A DNA stretch of 64,000 bases from Pelomonas sp. Root1217 (GCF_001425705.1 NZ_LMDC01000031.1:1-64000); one strand, 5' to 3'; shown: positions 25,565 through 35,158, numbered from the stretch's first letter. Translations and numbers: made by a program. The notes: generated from the letters alone by a model not told the origin.

Positions 25565-26752
25565 TCAGCGCGGAGCTTGCAGCAGGGTTGTGACATCCAG
25601 CCGGTAGGCCCGCCATGCGGGCCAGGCAGCGGCCAGCAGCGCCAGGGCGCCGGCAAGCAGCGGCACCAGCCATTCGGCTTCGCTCATGCCGAGCTGGCCG
25701 AGGCGAAGCGACTGTCGCTCGGCGAGCAGACGTTCCAGCAGGGCGACGAGGCCATGCCCAGCCGCCAGTCCAAGCACCGCTGCGAGGCCAGCGAGCAGCA
25801 AGGCCTCCAGCGCGATCAGGGCGGCGACGCGCGAGGCCGGCGCGCCCAGCATGCGCAGCATCGCAAGATCGCCTTGTCGGGCACGCACGGCATGCAGCAA
25901 CGCCACCCAGACCGACAGCCCCGCCGCGGCGAGCAGCACGATGCCAAAGCCCCGCAGCACTTCGGTGCCGGCACCCACTAGGCGCATCAATCGGGCTGTT
26001 TCCAGCGCCGGCGCGGCGGATTGCAGGCCGTTCTGCGCATTGACCCATCGCGGCAGCACGACGGCTGCGAGCGGGCTGCGGTAGCGCACCAGGGCCAGCG
26101 TGATCTCCTTCTTGCCATCGTCCTCAGGCGTCGAAGCGGCGTGGTCTTCGTGCACCTCCCACACCGAAGCGAGATCGGTCAGCACGAGGCGGTCCAGCAC
26201 GCTGCCGGATTCAGCCAACACACCGACAACCTCGAACTGGTGATCGCCGTGCGCCCCCCCACCTTCGGCCAGGCCATGGCTGCCGGCAAAGCGGTCACCT
26301 AACTTGAGCCCGCTGGTGCGCGCAACCTCGGCACCAAGGACGGCTTGCATGGGCTTGGCCCATAACGCGCCCTGCCCCAGCTTGGCGCCGTACAGGTCAA
26401 GATAGTCCGGCGTCGTGCCGGCAATGCGGTAGCCGCGAAATGAGTCGCCCAGCGACAGCGGCACAGCCTGGGCGACGAGGGGCTGCTGCTTCAACAGCTC
26501 CAGCGTCGCCAACGGGATATTGCCGGTCGGCGCATCGAAGTGGAAGACACCGGCCAGCATGATCTGCATGGGGCTGCCCTTGGCGCCGACGACGAGGTCG
26601 ATGCTGGCGAGGTCGCGCTTCAGCCCCGCCTCGACCTGGGCACTGGCGCGCAGCACGAAGGTCACGGCGGCGAGGCCGAGCGTCAGCAGCAGCAGGTTCA
26701 GCGCTGTCGTCAACGGGCTGGACCACAGGTATCGCCACGCGAGGCGGATCAC
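25565..26752 (-). CDS. FtsX/MacB-type ABC transporter permease
   Basis: A 395-residue permease with the MacB/FtsX layout: one N-terminal membrane helix (18-37), a large periplasmic domain (about 40-265), then three C-terminal helices (LLAAAGLSVWVALLHAV, IALEALLLAGLAAVLGLAAG and LVPLLAGALALLAAAWPAW). A His-rich loop (GGGAHGDHQFEV, then HEDHAAST) lies in the periplasmic part and might bind metal. The ATGA start overlaps the ATPase stop. Such pairs usually drive mechanical or lipoprotein-related export rather than solute uptake; the substrate is unknown. Confidence 0.82.
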   Translation of the reverse strand: MIRLAWRYLWSSPLTTALNLLLLTLGLAAVTFVLRASAQVEAGLKRDLASIDLVVGAKGSPMQIMLAGVFHFDAPTGNIPLATLELLKQQPLVAQAVPLSLGDSFRGYRIAGTTPDYLDLYGAKLGQGALWAKPMQAVLGAEVARTSGLKLGDRFAGSHGLAEGGGAHGDHQFEVVGVLAESGSVLDRLVLTDLASVWEVHEDHAASTPEDDGKKEITLALVRYRSPLAAVVLPRWVNAQNGLQSAAPALETARLMRLVGAGTEVLRGFGIVLLAAAGLSVWVALLHAVRARQGDLAMLRMLGAPASRVAALIALEALLLAGLAAVLGLAAGHGLVALLERLLAERQSLRLGQLGMSEAEWLVPLLAGALALLAAAWPAWRAYRLDVTTLLQAPR

Positions 26753-27390
26753 AAGACCACCTCGCTGACGTCATCCCGCTCTGCAAGCGCTTCGACGACA
26801 CGCGCGTCATGGCTGGCGATGACCAGCGTGCAGCCCTCGCGCTCGGCCGCGTCAAGGAGCAGGGCCAGCATGTGCAGCGTGTGCTCGTCGTCCAGGCTGG
26901 CACTGGGCTCATCCGCCAGCAGCAGGCGCGGACGGCGCATCAGCGCGCGCGCCAGCGCCACGCGCTGGGCCTGGCCAACGCTGAGCTGGTGCGGCCGGCG
27001 ATTCGCCAGGTCGGCAATGTCCAGCGCCTCCATCAGCTCGGCCGCGCGCGCCGGGTCGGCGCCCCGCCCCGCGGCCAGCGCCGGCAGCGCCAGGTTCTCG
27101 GCCACCGTCAGTGCCTCGCTCAAGTGCAGGCGCTGGGGTACCACGCCCAATGTCGCACCGCGCCAGGCGTCCAGCGCGTGCGGGCTCAGCGTCTGCAGCT
27201 CGGTTTGCGCAACGTTCAGTTCACCCTCTTGCACGCGCAGCAAGCCAGCCAGCAAGGCCAGCAGCGTGGACTTGCCCGATCCAGAGGCGCCACGCAGCAG
27301 CAGATGCCGGCCCGCGGCGAGCGCGAAGTCGGCATAGGCGATCTCGGCGCCGCCGGCGTAGCGATGGCGCAGGCCGCTCCAGGCCAGCAT
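26749..27390 (-). CDS. LolD/MacB-type ABC transporter ATPase
   Basis: A 213-residue single-domain ATPase. Walker A GASGSGKST is at 34-42, the signature is LSVGQAQRVALARAL, Walker B is LLLADEPSASLD, and the switch His is in VIASHD. It is the partner of the following FtsX-type permease. Its ATG overlaps the msrA stop by one base (TGATG), and its own stop overlaps the permease start, so the three genes are translationally coupled. Confidence 0.87.
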   Translation of the reverse strand: MLAWSGLRHRYAGGAEIAYADFALAAGRHLLLRGASGSGKSTLLALLAGLLRVQEGELNVAQTELQTLSPHALDAWRGATLGVVPQRLHLSEALTVAENLALPALAAGRGADPARAAELMEALDIADLANRRPHQLSVGQAQRVALARALMRRPRLLLADEPSASLDDEHTLHMLALLLDAAEREGCTLVIASHDARVVEALAERDDVSEVVL

Positions 27391-27926
27391 CACTTGACCA
27401 GCCGCTTGAAGCTGGCCAGGAACTTCTCCACCTTGCCGGCGACGACGAAGGCGCAATAGCCCTGCTCCGGGTTGCGGGCGTAGTAGTGCTGGTGATAGGC
27501 CTCGGCTGGGTGGTAGTTGGTCTCGGGCAGCAGCTCGGTGACGACGCGGCCGGCGTGGTGGTCGTCGGCTTCCTTGATGACTTCGGCCGCGAGCTGGCGC
27601 TGGGCCTCGGTATGCCAGTAGATGCCCGAGCGGTATTGCGTGCCGACGTCGGCGCCCTGGCGGTTCAGCGTCGTCGGGTCGTGGATGGTGAAGAACACCT
27701 CCAGCAGTTCGCGCAGCGAGACCTCTGCCGGGTCGAAGTCGATGCGCACGACCTCGGCATAGCCGGTGTCGCCGCCGCAGACAGCCTCGTAGGTCGGCTT
27801 GGGTCCCTGGCCATTGCTGTAGCCGTTCTCGACGTGGTGGACGCCGCGCACGCGCTCGTAGACGGCCTCCAGGCACCAGAAGCAGCCGCCGGCCAGGGTG
27901 ATGCGTTCAAGATTCGGGTTGGACAT
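27390..27926 (-). CDS. msrA: Peptide methionine sulfoxide reductase A
   Basis: Reduces methionine-S-sulfoxide in proteins. The 178-residue enzyme has the catalytic cysteine C15 in GGCFWCLE, and conserved blocks GYSNG, YEAVCGGDTGYAEVV, FFTIHDPTTLNRQGADVGTQYRS and the C-terminal Cys-containing QGYCAF as likely resolving residue. The ATG at 27926 was chosen because homology begins there. It sits 10 nt after DUF748 and overlaps the ABC ATPase, tying oxidative protein repair to an envelope gene string. Confidence 0.95.
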   Translation of the reverse strand: MSNPNLERITLAGGCFWCLEAVYERVRGVHHVENGYSNGQGPKPTYEAVCGGDTGYAEVVRIDFDPAEVSLRELLEVFFTIHDPTTLNRQGADVGTQYRSGIYWHTEAQRQLAAEVIKEADDHHAGRVVTELLPETNYHPAEAYHQHYYARNPEQGYCAFVVAGKVEKFLASFKRLVK

Positions 27927-27936
27927 GGAATGACCT

Positions 27937-30900
27937 TCAATGGGCGCCGAGGGACATCTCGACATGGGGGCGCCAAGTCTCGTCACAAGCCGTGTCGCAG
28001 AGCTTGGGGGCAGCGAGGAAGACGCGCGCATTCGGCGCGCCACGGGCCAGCAACGCATCGCGCACGGCGGTGGCGCGGGCCACAGCGAGCAGGCGCAGCG
28101 ATTCGTCGTCGATGGCGTAGCTGCCCAGCAGCAGGCCACGCATCTGCTCGGCCGGCAGGTCCTTGGCCAGGCCGAGCAGGTTCTTGGGCTTGTTGGGCAG
28201 TTTGCTGGCTTCGTACAGACGCTTGAGTGCGGCGTCCGGCGCTGAATTGCCGATGGAGGCATTCTCAGCTTTGAGTGCAGCTGCCAGGCGCTGCTCACGC
28301 AGGGCCTGGCCCTCGGCGGCGATGCCGGCCCAGCCCGTCAGCGTCAACTGCACGCCGGGCTTGTCGATCAGCAGCCTGGCCACGCGGTCGAGCTTGGTCG
28401 GGTCGCCCAGCTCGGTGCCACCGGGCGCGAAGGCGATCCGGGCCTCTTCGGGTGCGTCGCTGCCGCTGAAAAGGGCAAAGGGCGAGGTCAGCGCCTTGCC
28501 GATGAGGTTGAGCACGAGCTTCCAGACCAGGCCGCCGACGCTGAACTCGGGGTCGTTCAGCGAGCCGCTGATCGGCAGGTTGACGTCGATGACGCCGTTG
28601 CCGTCCTTGAGCAGCGCGACGGCGAAGCGCACCGGCAGCGACGTGGCATCGGGGCTGTCCACGCGCTCGCCGAAGGTCAACTGGTTCAGGATGATCTGGT
28701 TGCTGGCGACAAGCTGGCCACCCGGCTCGACCTTGTAGCGCAGCTTGGTGGACAGCTTGCCACGCTCGATGGCGTAGCCGGCGTATTTGGCGGCGTAGGG
28801 CGACAGCGGCACCAGCTCGATGTCGGTCGCATTGGCGGCAATGTCCATGGCCAGCGGCGCGCCCGGCTTGAGCTGGCCGTCGATCTCCAGCAAGCCGGTG
28901 CCCGCGACCTTGCCCTTCAGCGTCAGCGGCGCCATCGCGCTGCTTGTGGACGAGAAGGCGCCCAGCGAGCCCTGCAGCTCGGTGAGGCGGGCGCTGTAAT
29001 TGGGGCGCACGAAGCGGTCGTTGAAATCGACGACGCCGCGGTTGACGCGGATGCGTTCGGCGGCGAACTCCGGCTGGGCTGCCGACGCGGCTGATGCGGG
29101 TGCGGCGGCCGCTTCGGTCGGGCCGATGTCGCGCAGATTCAAGCGGCCCTGGTCGTTGACTATGAGGCGGGCGTAGGCGTCCTCGAGCAGCGCGTCCTTC
29201 ACGGCCAGACGTGGCGGCGCGCCCGGCGCCAGGGCGAGCTTGAGGCCGTCGAGCTGAAGGGCCTGCCAGCTCAGCAGGTCTTCACCGACAACGCGCTGGC
29301 CGTCGACGACACGGGTCTGCAACAGCGCCAGCGGCCCGACGCGCACGTCGCCGCCCACATTGGCTGCCCAGGCGCCGCCAGCCTGCTGTGCAGTGACTTC
29401 GGCCTTCAACCCCAGCTCGGCGCGCTGTAGGTGCAGGCCCCAGGCCGGGTCGAGGTAGGCGTTGAGCAGATGTAGAGGCAGGGCCTTGGCCTGCAGGTTG
29501 CCGCTGGCCGACAGCGGCGCCAGGCCAATGCGGCCGCTCCATTGCAGGCTGCCGGCGCTGGCGGCGATGGGCTGATCATTCGCGCCGAGGGCGGCGAGTT
29601 GGGTGGTGATCTGCGCCTGCAGGGGCGCTGTGGCGGGCCAGCTCAGCGCGCCCAGCTGCAGGCGCAGCGGCTCGGCGGTCAATGCCACGGGCGTGACGCC
29701 TGCGGGCACGGCGGCGTCCTGCCAGCGAAGCGCGCCGCGCTCGACCGTCAGGCCAGCAAGCTGCACCTTCCAGGCCGGGCCGGCGGCGGACGCGGCGCTG
29801 TCAGGCGGCAGCAGGTCGGCGATGTTCAGGCGGCCACCCTGCTCGCGGGCAAGCTGTGCGCGCGGCGCGTCCAGCGCCAGCGTGCCAAGGGTGATGATGT
29901 GCGTGGCGGGCTCGATGCTGGCCTTGTCGAGCTGGGCCGAGGCCAGCGTCACCAGCCGTGGCGCGCCGGGCAGACTCAGGCGAGCGTCGCTGATGCGCAG
30001 TTCGGCCAGGGTCAGCTGGGCACGGTCGGCGGCTCCTTCGGCCAGCGGGTTCTGGACGGCGAGGCCAGCCTTGGTGGAGAGACCGGCGGCCAGCCGCGCG
30101 CCGCCCGGCAGAGGCAGCCAGGCGGCCAGCCTCTCGACGGCAAGGCCATTCAGCTCCGCATCAGCCTGCAGCAGTTCAGGCGTCAGCGTGGCCCGGGCCG
30201 TCAGCGTGGCCTGGTCCAGGCGCAGGCTGGCGTCTAACTGGGCGGGCGACTTCAAGGGCCAGGCGGCTGCGCCGAGCTTGATCTGGATGGCCTCCAGCGC
30301 CAGGTCCTTGTTGAGGGTGAAACGACCCTCCTTGACTTCCAACCCGGCAAGGCTGAACTGCCAGGGGACCGCAGTTGGCGACGACACACCGCCAGACCCT
30401 GCCGGCAGCGGACGCAGCCAGGCATTGGGCGACTCCAGCAGGATGGCACCGAAGCCCAGCTGGCGACGCAGCGGTTGCACATCAGCGAGCGGCAGGCTCA
30501 ACCGCTTGAGCCCGAGCAGGGCCTGGCCGTCAGGCTGGGTCAGGGCCAGTTCGTGCAGTTGGATGAGGCCGCTGAACTTGACCCCGGGCGTCTGCTTGGG
30601 GCGCTCGGCAAAGTCCACCGCCACGTCGACGTCGAGCCTGCCGCCGGTCAGTCGGATGGGCGCGCTGGCAGGCACATAGGCGGCCAGCGGTGCGAGATCC
30701 AGCCCGGCAAATTTGAAGGACAAACGAGCACTGACGTCGTCGTCAAAGGGCAGCGCCTCGGCGCGGCTGTCGAAGGCGACGCCGTCGAGCTTGCCGTTCA
30801 GCTGGGGTTGCACCTTGACCTTGACGTCGGCCGGCAGCGTCGACATGAAAGGCAGGGCCAGGTGCAGGCCCGCCAGCTCGTGCTGGCGTTGCACCGGGCG

Positions 30901-31434
30901 GTCGTCGAAGAGGATGCGGCCGTCGGCCAGCTCGATGTTGTAGACGGCGAACTCGGGGTCGGGCTCCTCGGGCACGCCAGGCTTGGCGGCAAAGCGCTGG
31001 ATCAGGTCGTCGATGTCATAGCGGCCCTCGGCCACGCGGGCGAGGCGCAGTTCGGGCTTGGTCAAGGCCACGGATTCGATGACGGCACGGCCGCGCAGCA
31101 GAGAGCGCAGCGACAGGGCAGCGTCCAATTTCTGCAGCTTGAACACCGGTGGCTGCCCGGCGTCGGCGCCGGCAATACTCAGCCCTTCAATGACCAGGGC
31201 CAGACGCCAGGGCTGGAAGCTGGCCTCCTCGATGGTGACCTGCCGGCCCATGGCCTCGGTGGCCAGGGCCGCGCCGCGGCCGATGACCCAGCCCGGCAAG
31301 GCCAGCGTCACGATCAGCAGCAGCAAGGTGACCAGGGCCGACAAGGCGGCCAGAGTCCAGAGGGCGATGCGGGTGGGGGAGCGGGAAGGTAGCGTCACGG
31401 CAGGCGCATTATTGATGTCGGCGATGATGCCCAC
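27937..31434 (-). CDS. DUF748 / AsmA-like envelope protein
   Basis: A large protein of about 1,165 residues: short cytoplasmic N-terminus, one membrane helix (about 25-50, LWTLAALSALVTLLLLIVTL), then a long periplasmic region of repeated beta-rich AsmA-like modules. The DUF748 block near 830-1,010 includes VDFNDRFVRPNYSARLTELQ. The C-terminus (FAPGGTELGDPTKLDRVARL) resembles a degenerate OmpA-like segment. Family members are thought to bridge the inner and outer membranes, probably in lipid transport. The GTG at 31434 overlaps the divergent ydcF-like start; GTG at 31398 is an alternative. Confidence 0.85.
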   Translation of the reverse strand: MGIIADINNAPAVTLPSRSPTRIALWTLAALSALVTLLLLIVTLALPGWVIGRGAALATEAMGRQVTIEEASFQPWRLALVIEGLSIAGADAGQPPVFKLQKLDAALSLRSLLRGRAVIESVALTKPELRLARVAEGRYDIDDLIQRFAAKPGVPEEPDPEFAVYNIELADGRILFDDRPVQRQHELAGLHLALPFMSTLPADVKVKVQPQLNGKLDGVAFDSRAEALPFDDDVSARLSFKFAGLDLAPLAAYVPASAPIRLTGGRLDVDVAVDFAERPKQTPGVKFSGLIQLHELALTQPDGQALLGLKRLSLPLADVQPLRRQLGFGAILLESPNAWLRPLPAGSGGVSSPTAVPWQFSLAGLEVKEGRFTLNKDLALEAIQIKLGAAAWPLKSPAQLDASLRLDQATLTARATLTPELLQADAELNGLAVERLAAWLPLPGGARLAAGLSTKAGLAVQNPLAEGAADRAQLTLAELRISDARLSLPGAPRLVTLASAQLDKASIEPATHIITLGTLALDAPRAQLAREQGGRLNIADLLPPDSAASAAGPAWKVQLAGLTVERGALRWQDAAVPAGVTPVALTAEPLRLQLGALSWPATAPLQAQITTQLAALGANDQPIAASAGSLQWSGRIGLAPLSASGNLQAKALPLHLLNAYLDPAWGLHLQRAELGLKAEVTAQQAGGAWAANVGGDVRVGPLALLQTRVVDGQRVVGEDLLSWQALQLDGLKLALAPGAPPRLAVKDALLEDAYARLIVNDQGRLNLRDIGPTEAAAAPASAASAAQPEFAAERIRVNRGVVDFNDRFVRPNYSARLTELQGSLGAFSSTSSAMAPLTLKGKVAGTGLLEIDGQLKPGAPLAMDIAANATDIELVPLSPYAAKYAGYAIERGKLSTKLRYKVEPGGQLVASNQIILNQLTFGERVDSPDATSLPVRFAVALLKDGNGVIDVNLPISGSLNDPEFSVGGLVWKLVLNLIGKALTSPFALFSGSDAPEEARIAFAPGGTELGDPTKLDRVARLLIDKPGVQLTLTGWAGIAAEGQALREQRLAAALKAENASIGNSAPDAALKRLYEASKLPNKPKNLLGLAKDLPAEQMRGLLLGSYAIDDESLRLLAVARATAVRDALLARGAPNARVFLAAPKLCDTACDETWRPHVEMSLGAH

Positions 31435-32227
31435 GGTGAGCCTTGCCCTCGACTATCCCGGCTTCAAGACCCTGCTGCTTGCAGCCGCCCTGCCCCCCGT
31501 GCCGATGCTGCTGCTGGCGGCCTGGGGCGGCTGGAGGCTCCGTCGCGGGCGGCGCCTTGGCGCCCTGTTACTGGGCTTGGCGCTGGCGGGTATCTGGCTA
31601 TCGGCCACCGAGGCGGCGGGCGAGCTGTTGAGCCGGGCCGCGGGTCAGCCTGCGGTTCTAAGGCCCGGCCAGGTCGATGCGCTGCGTGGCCGCTCCGATG
31701 GCGCAGTGCTCGTGCTGGGCGGTGGGGTGAAGCGCCATGCGCCGGAATTCGGCGCCGGTGCGCCGGCCCGCTTCACCGCCGAACGGCTGGCCTATGGCGT
31801 CTGGGTTGCCCGCCGCAGCGGCTGGCCGCTGGCCTTTTCAGGCGGCATTGGCTGGACGGCGACCGAACTGCGCCAGCCCGAGGCCGACATCATTGCCCGG
31901 GTGGCGGCCGAGGACTATGGCTTGCCGTTGCGTTGGGCAGAAGCCCACTCACGTGACACACGGGAGAACGCCGCCCATACCTTGCCCCTGCTGGCGAAGG
32001 CGGGCGTGAAGCAGGTCGTGCTGGTCACACATGAGGCGCACATGCGTCGTGCGCTGCGCGCCTTCGAAGCCGAGGCCGCGCCACTGGGTATCCATCTGCT
32101 GCCTGCTCCCGTGGGCCTGCAGGACGATGCCCTGAGCAGCTTTGACGACTGGTGCCCCTCGGTCGAGGGTTTTGCGCGCGTGCGCTACGTCCTCTACGAG
32201 ACCCTTGCCTGGTGGGCTGGACGCTGA
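31424..32227 (+). CDS. YdcF family (DUF218) membrane protein
   Basis: A 267-residue inner-membrane protein with two N-terminal helices (about 14-33 and 41-57) and a DUF218 domain. VLVLGGGVKRH, then LAFSGGIGWTATELRQPEADI, SRDTRENAAHTLPLL and VVLVTHEAHMRRA are the family motifs. E. coli relatives YdcF, SanA and ElyC affect envelope integrity and peptidoglycan or lipid-carrier use. Start at 31424 or 31427. It is divergent from DUF748, with start regions that overlap. Confidence 0.83.
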   Translation: MMPTVSLALDYPGFKTLLLAAALPPVPMLLLAAWGGWRLRRGRRLGALLLGLALAGIWLSATEAAGELLSRAAGQPAVLRPGQVDALRGRSDGAVLVLGGGVKRHAPEFGAGAPARFTAERLAYGVWVARRSGWPLAFSGGIGWTATELRQPEADIIARVAAEDYGLPLRWAEAHSRDTRENAAHTLPLLAKAGVKQVVLVTHEAHMRRALRAFEAEAAPLGIHLLPAPVGLQDDALSSFDDWCPSVEGFARVRYVLYETLAWWAGR

Positions 32228-32234
32228 AATAGAA

Positions 32235-32264
32235 ACCCCGCCGGGCTTGAAGGCCGGGCGGGGT
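32235..32264 (-). terminator. GC-rich hairpin, likely ubiD terminator
   Basis: A 12-nt inverted repeat (ACCCCGCCGGGC with GCCGGGCGGGGT, one mismatch) closes a 6-nt loop. On the minus strand it is followed by TTTCTATTTC, so it most likely ends leftward transcripts from ubiD, 115 nt away. It also lies directly after the ydcF-like stop and may act in both directions. Confidence 0.5.
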
Positions 32265-32378
32265 GGGTGGCTATGCCACCTTGGGGCTCCACGGCGATTT
32301 GCCGAAGGGCTCCTGGCGCGCAAGGGATTGCGCCAGAGGTTGTGCCTCAAAAGGCATCTCAACAGTAGGCGAGCACGC

Positions 32379-33917
32379 TCAGGGCTTCAAGAAGAGTTGC
32401 CCGAATAGCGCCTCGGCGCGCTTTGTGACCTCGGGTGGCAGACTGATGCCGCGACCCCATTCGCGGCTGGTTTCGCCAGGCCATTTGTTGGTCGCGTCCA
32501 GGCCCATCTTGCCGCCCAGGCCGCTGACCGGCGAGGCGAAATCGAGATAGTCGATGGGCGTGTTGTCGACCAGCGTGGTGTCGCGCACCGGGTCCATGCG
32601 GGTCGTGATGGCCCAGATCACTTCCTGCCAGTTGCGCGTGTCGATGTCGTCGTCGACCACGACGATGAACTTGGTGTACATGAACTGGCGCAGGAAGCTC
32701 CAGATGCCGAACATCAGCCGCTTGGCGTGGCCGGGGTAGGCCTTCTTGATCGACACGACGGCCATGCGATAGCTGCAGCCCTCCGGCGGCAGATAGAAGT
32801 CGACGATCTCGGGAAATTGCTTCTGCAGGATGGGCACGAAGACCTCGTTGAGCGCGACGCCCAATATGGCCGGCTCGTCCGGCGGCTTGCCGGTGTAGGT
32901 CGAGTGGTAGATCGGGTTCTTGCGCTGGGTCAGGCGAGAGATCTCGAAGACGGGAAACCAGTCCTGCTCGTTGTAGTAGCCCGTGTGGTCGCCGAACGGA
33001 CCTTCCAGCGCGTGCAGGTAGCCGCCCTTCTCCTTCAACGGCACGCCGTGCTCGCTGACGCCAGCGAAACCAGCAAGGGCGGGCAGGATATGGCCCTCCA
33101 GGACGATCTCGGCCGATGCCGGCGCCTGCAGCGGTTGGCTCTTGCCCACACCGGTGTTGACCAGCTCGGTCCGCGAGCCGCGCAGCAGGCCGGCGAACTG
33201 GTATTCGGACAGTGAATCCGGCACCGGAGTGACGGCTCCCAGGATGGTGGCCGGGTCCGCACCCAGGGCGACGGCGATGGGAAACGGCTCGCCCGGGTAG
33301 GCCAGGGCATGGTCGCGGAAATCCAATGCACCACCGCGGTGCGCCAGCCAACGCATGATGACCTGGCGGGGCGAAATCAGCTGCTGGCGGTAGATGCCGA
33401 GGTTCTGGCGGGTGCGCGTCGGGCCCCGGGTGATGACCAGACCCCACGTGATCAGGGGGGCTGCGTCGTCCGGCCAGCAGGTCTGGATGGGCAGGCGGCC
33501 CAGGTCGATGTCGCTGCCTTCGAACACCTCCTCCTGGCAAGGCGCGCGGCGCCGCAAGGCGGGCTTCATGTCCCACAACGCCTTGGCCATTTGCAGCAGC
33601 TTGCCGGCATCCTTCAAGCCCTTGGGTGGGTCAGGCTCCTTGAGGCTGGCGAGCACCCGGCCGACATCCCGCAAATCAGCCAGAGAGTCAGCGCCCATGC
33701 CGAGTGCGACGCGACGCGTTGTCCCGAAAAGATTGGTCAAGGCGGGGGTGGAAAACCCGGCCGGCGTCTCGAACAGCAAGGCCGGTCCACCGGCCCGCAA
33801 GACGCGGTCGCTGAGGGCTGTCATCTCCAGCACTGGTGAGACTTTTTCACGCACGCGCTTGAGCTCTCCAAGCCTTTCCAGGCCGGCCATGAAGTCCCTC
33901 AAGTCGCTGTATTTCAT
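32379..33917 (-). CDS. ubiD: 4-hydroxy-3-polyprenylbenzoate decarboxylase
   Basis: Prenylated-FMN-dependent decarboxylase of ubiquinone synthesis. The 512-residue protein matches UbiD through its length: [20 protein letters not shown] at the start, [20 protein letters not shown], the [20 protein letters not shown] block with catalytic Glu/Asp region, and [19 protein letters not shown]. The ATG at 33917 is preferred to TTG at 33923. Its partner flavin prenyltransferase UbiX is not in the window. It is divergent from the transglycosylase gene. Confidence 0.95.
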   Translation of the reverse strand: MKYSDLRDFMAGLERLGELKRVREKVSPVLEMTALSDRVLRAGGPALLFETPAGFSTPALTNLFGTTRRVALGMGADSLADLRDVGRVLASLKEPDPPKGLKDAGKLLQMAKALWDMKPALRRRAPCQEEVFEGSDIDLGRLPIQTCWPDDAAPLITWGLVITRGPTRTRQNLGIYRQQLISPRQVIMRWLAHRGGALDFRDHALAYPGEPFPIAVALGADPATILGAVTPVPDSLSEYQFAGLLRGSRTELVNTGVGKSQPLQAPASAEIVLEGHILPALAGFAGVSEHGVPLKEKGGYLHALEGPFGDHTGYYNEQDWFPVFEISRLTQRKNPIYHSTYTGKPPDEPAILGVALNEVFVPILQKQFPEIVDFYLPPEGCSYRMAVVSIKKAYPGHAKRLMFGIWSFLRQFMYTKFIVVVDDDIDTRNWQEVIWAITTRMDPVRDTTLVDNTPIDYLDFASPVSGLGGKMGLDATNKWPGETSREWGRGISLPPEVTKRAEALFGQLFLKP

Positions 33918-33950
33918 AACCAAAAGTAGTTTTGAATCGATGAAACAACC

Positions 33951-33978
33951 TTGACTGGTTATCTTCGACCCTTAAAAT
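33951..33978 (+). promoter_or_regulatory. Sigma-70 promoter for the transglycosylase gene
   Basis: TTGACT (33951-33956), a 16-bp spacer and TAAAAT (33973-33978) match the housekeeping consensus at 5 of 6 positions in each hexamer. It points toward the gene at 34138, with a leader of about 150 nt. One of the few clear sigma-70 promoters in the window. Confidence 0.65.
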
Positions 33979-34137
33979 TCGTCGCTTCGGGTTTTTACTG
34001 AAGCCCAACCGGCCAGGTCCTCCGGGCACGCAGATGCCACAGACCCAAGCATTCGGCCGGGAAATTATCACCGTCGCCCCACCCAGACCGCTTCGCATCG
34101 AAGGCAGCCTGAGGCGGGTTGCGGCACAAGGAGTCGA

Positions 34138-34989
34138 ATGACGACACGTCAAGACCTGTTCAGCCTGGCTCGCCACACGCGGGATTCGGCGTCGCTGTTC
34201 GTCAAGGACATCGGCAACGGCCTGCTGGTGGTCAGCCACAACACACTGGCCCTGCTCGGGCTGGCCGTGGTGTCGGTGCTGCTGGTGTTCACGAGCCAGG
34301 CGGGCCTGCGCGAGAAGGTGGAGTTCGCCACCCTTGGCTGGCTGAATGCCCGCCACGAAGCGCGTGCCGAGGCCGAGGGCAACACCCTGATGGCGTCGGC
34401 CGAGCCCGACGCCATTGCGCGCGCCACCGCCACCGACCCCCGCGAACTGAGCCGCCAGCAAGCGGCCGTCGCCCACTGGCTGGCGCGCCGCTACAGCGTG
34501 GCACCCGAGCCCATCAGCCGCCTGGTGCAGGAAGCCTGGGCCGTGGGCCAGCGCGCCAAGGTCGAACCGACGCTGATCCTGGCCATCATGGCCATCGAGT
34601 CGCGCTTCAACCCGTTCGCACAGAGCGCGGTAGGCGCCCAGGGCCTGATGCAGGTCATGACCCGCGTTCACGACGACAAGTACGAAGCCTTCGGCGGCAC
34701 GCTGGCGGCCTTCGATCCGGTCACCAATCTGCGCGTGGGCGTGCAGGTGCTGAAGGAATGCATCCAGCGCGCCGGTGGCCTGGAGGAAGGCCTGCGCTAC
34801 TACGTCGGCGCGGCCAATCTGGCCGAGGACACAGGCTATGCAGGCCGCGTGCTGGCCGAGCACGACCTGCTGAAGGCGGTCGCGGCCGGCCGCACGGTAC
34901 CGACCATGACGACCGTCCGCCCGCTGCTGCGCGAAGCGGCGTCTGCCCCCTCGACGGGCGACTCCGCCCAGGTGGCTCTGCTGCGCTGA
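34138..34989 (+). CDS. Membrane-anchored lytic transglycosylase (SLT domain)
   Basis: Cleaves peptidoglycan glycan strands in the periplasm. The 283-residue protein has a membrane anchor (about 34-52) and an SLT/goose-lysozyme-like domain (about 135-260). Catalytic Glu is E154 in IMAIESRFNPFAQSAVGAQG, followed by LMQVM and the C-terminal YYVGAAN, the signatures of family 1 transglycosylases. An AAGGAG ribosome site precedes the ATG. Transcribed from a sigma-70-like promoter at 33951. It lies just upstream of the glyA riboswitch. Confidence 0.88.
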   Translation: MTTRQDLFSLARHTRDSASLFVKDIGNGLLVVSHNTLALLGLAVVSVLLVFTSQAGLREKVEFATLGWLNARHEARAEAEGNTLMASAEPDAIARATATDPRELSRQQAAVAHWLARRYSVAPEPISRLVQEAWAVGQRAKVEPTLILAIMAIESRFNPFAQSAVGAQGLMQVMTRVHDDKYEAFGGTLAAFDPVTNLRVGVQVLKECIQRAGGLEEGLRYYVGAANLAEDTGYAGRVLAEHDLLKAVAAGRTVPTMTTVRPLLREAASAPSTGDSAQVALLR

Positions 34990-35015
34990 AGCGCCGCTGG
35001 CATACACTGGGCATT

Positions 35016-35158
35016 CACGCGACTGGCGATCAGGGTCACAAGCTGACCCGAGGTGGGACACCACCGGGGAGCGTGAGGCGGCTGTCCTCTGTCGACATGG
35101 CAACCGCTATCAGCCGTTCGCCTGGGCAGCCTTGGCCTCACGCTCGCTCGTGAGCGCC
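35016..35158 (+). ncRNA. ZTP (pfl-motif) riboswitch upstream of glyA
   Basis: The 5' leader of glyA carries the ZTP aptamer hallmarks in order: GCGACTGGCG (35019-35028), stem GGTGG/CCACC (35052-35065) running into CCGGGGAGCG, and the 3' element CCGTTCGCCTGGGC (35114-35127). It senses Z nucleotides (ZMP/ZTP), which accumulate when 10-formyl-tetrahydrofolate is short. GAGCGTGAGGC (35069-35079) is exactly complementary to GCCTCACGCTC (35135-35145). The latter can instead fold into a CTCACG/CGTGAG hairpin, giving a likely switching mechanism. Aptamer identity is well supported; the switching model is inference. Confidence 0.88.
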
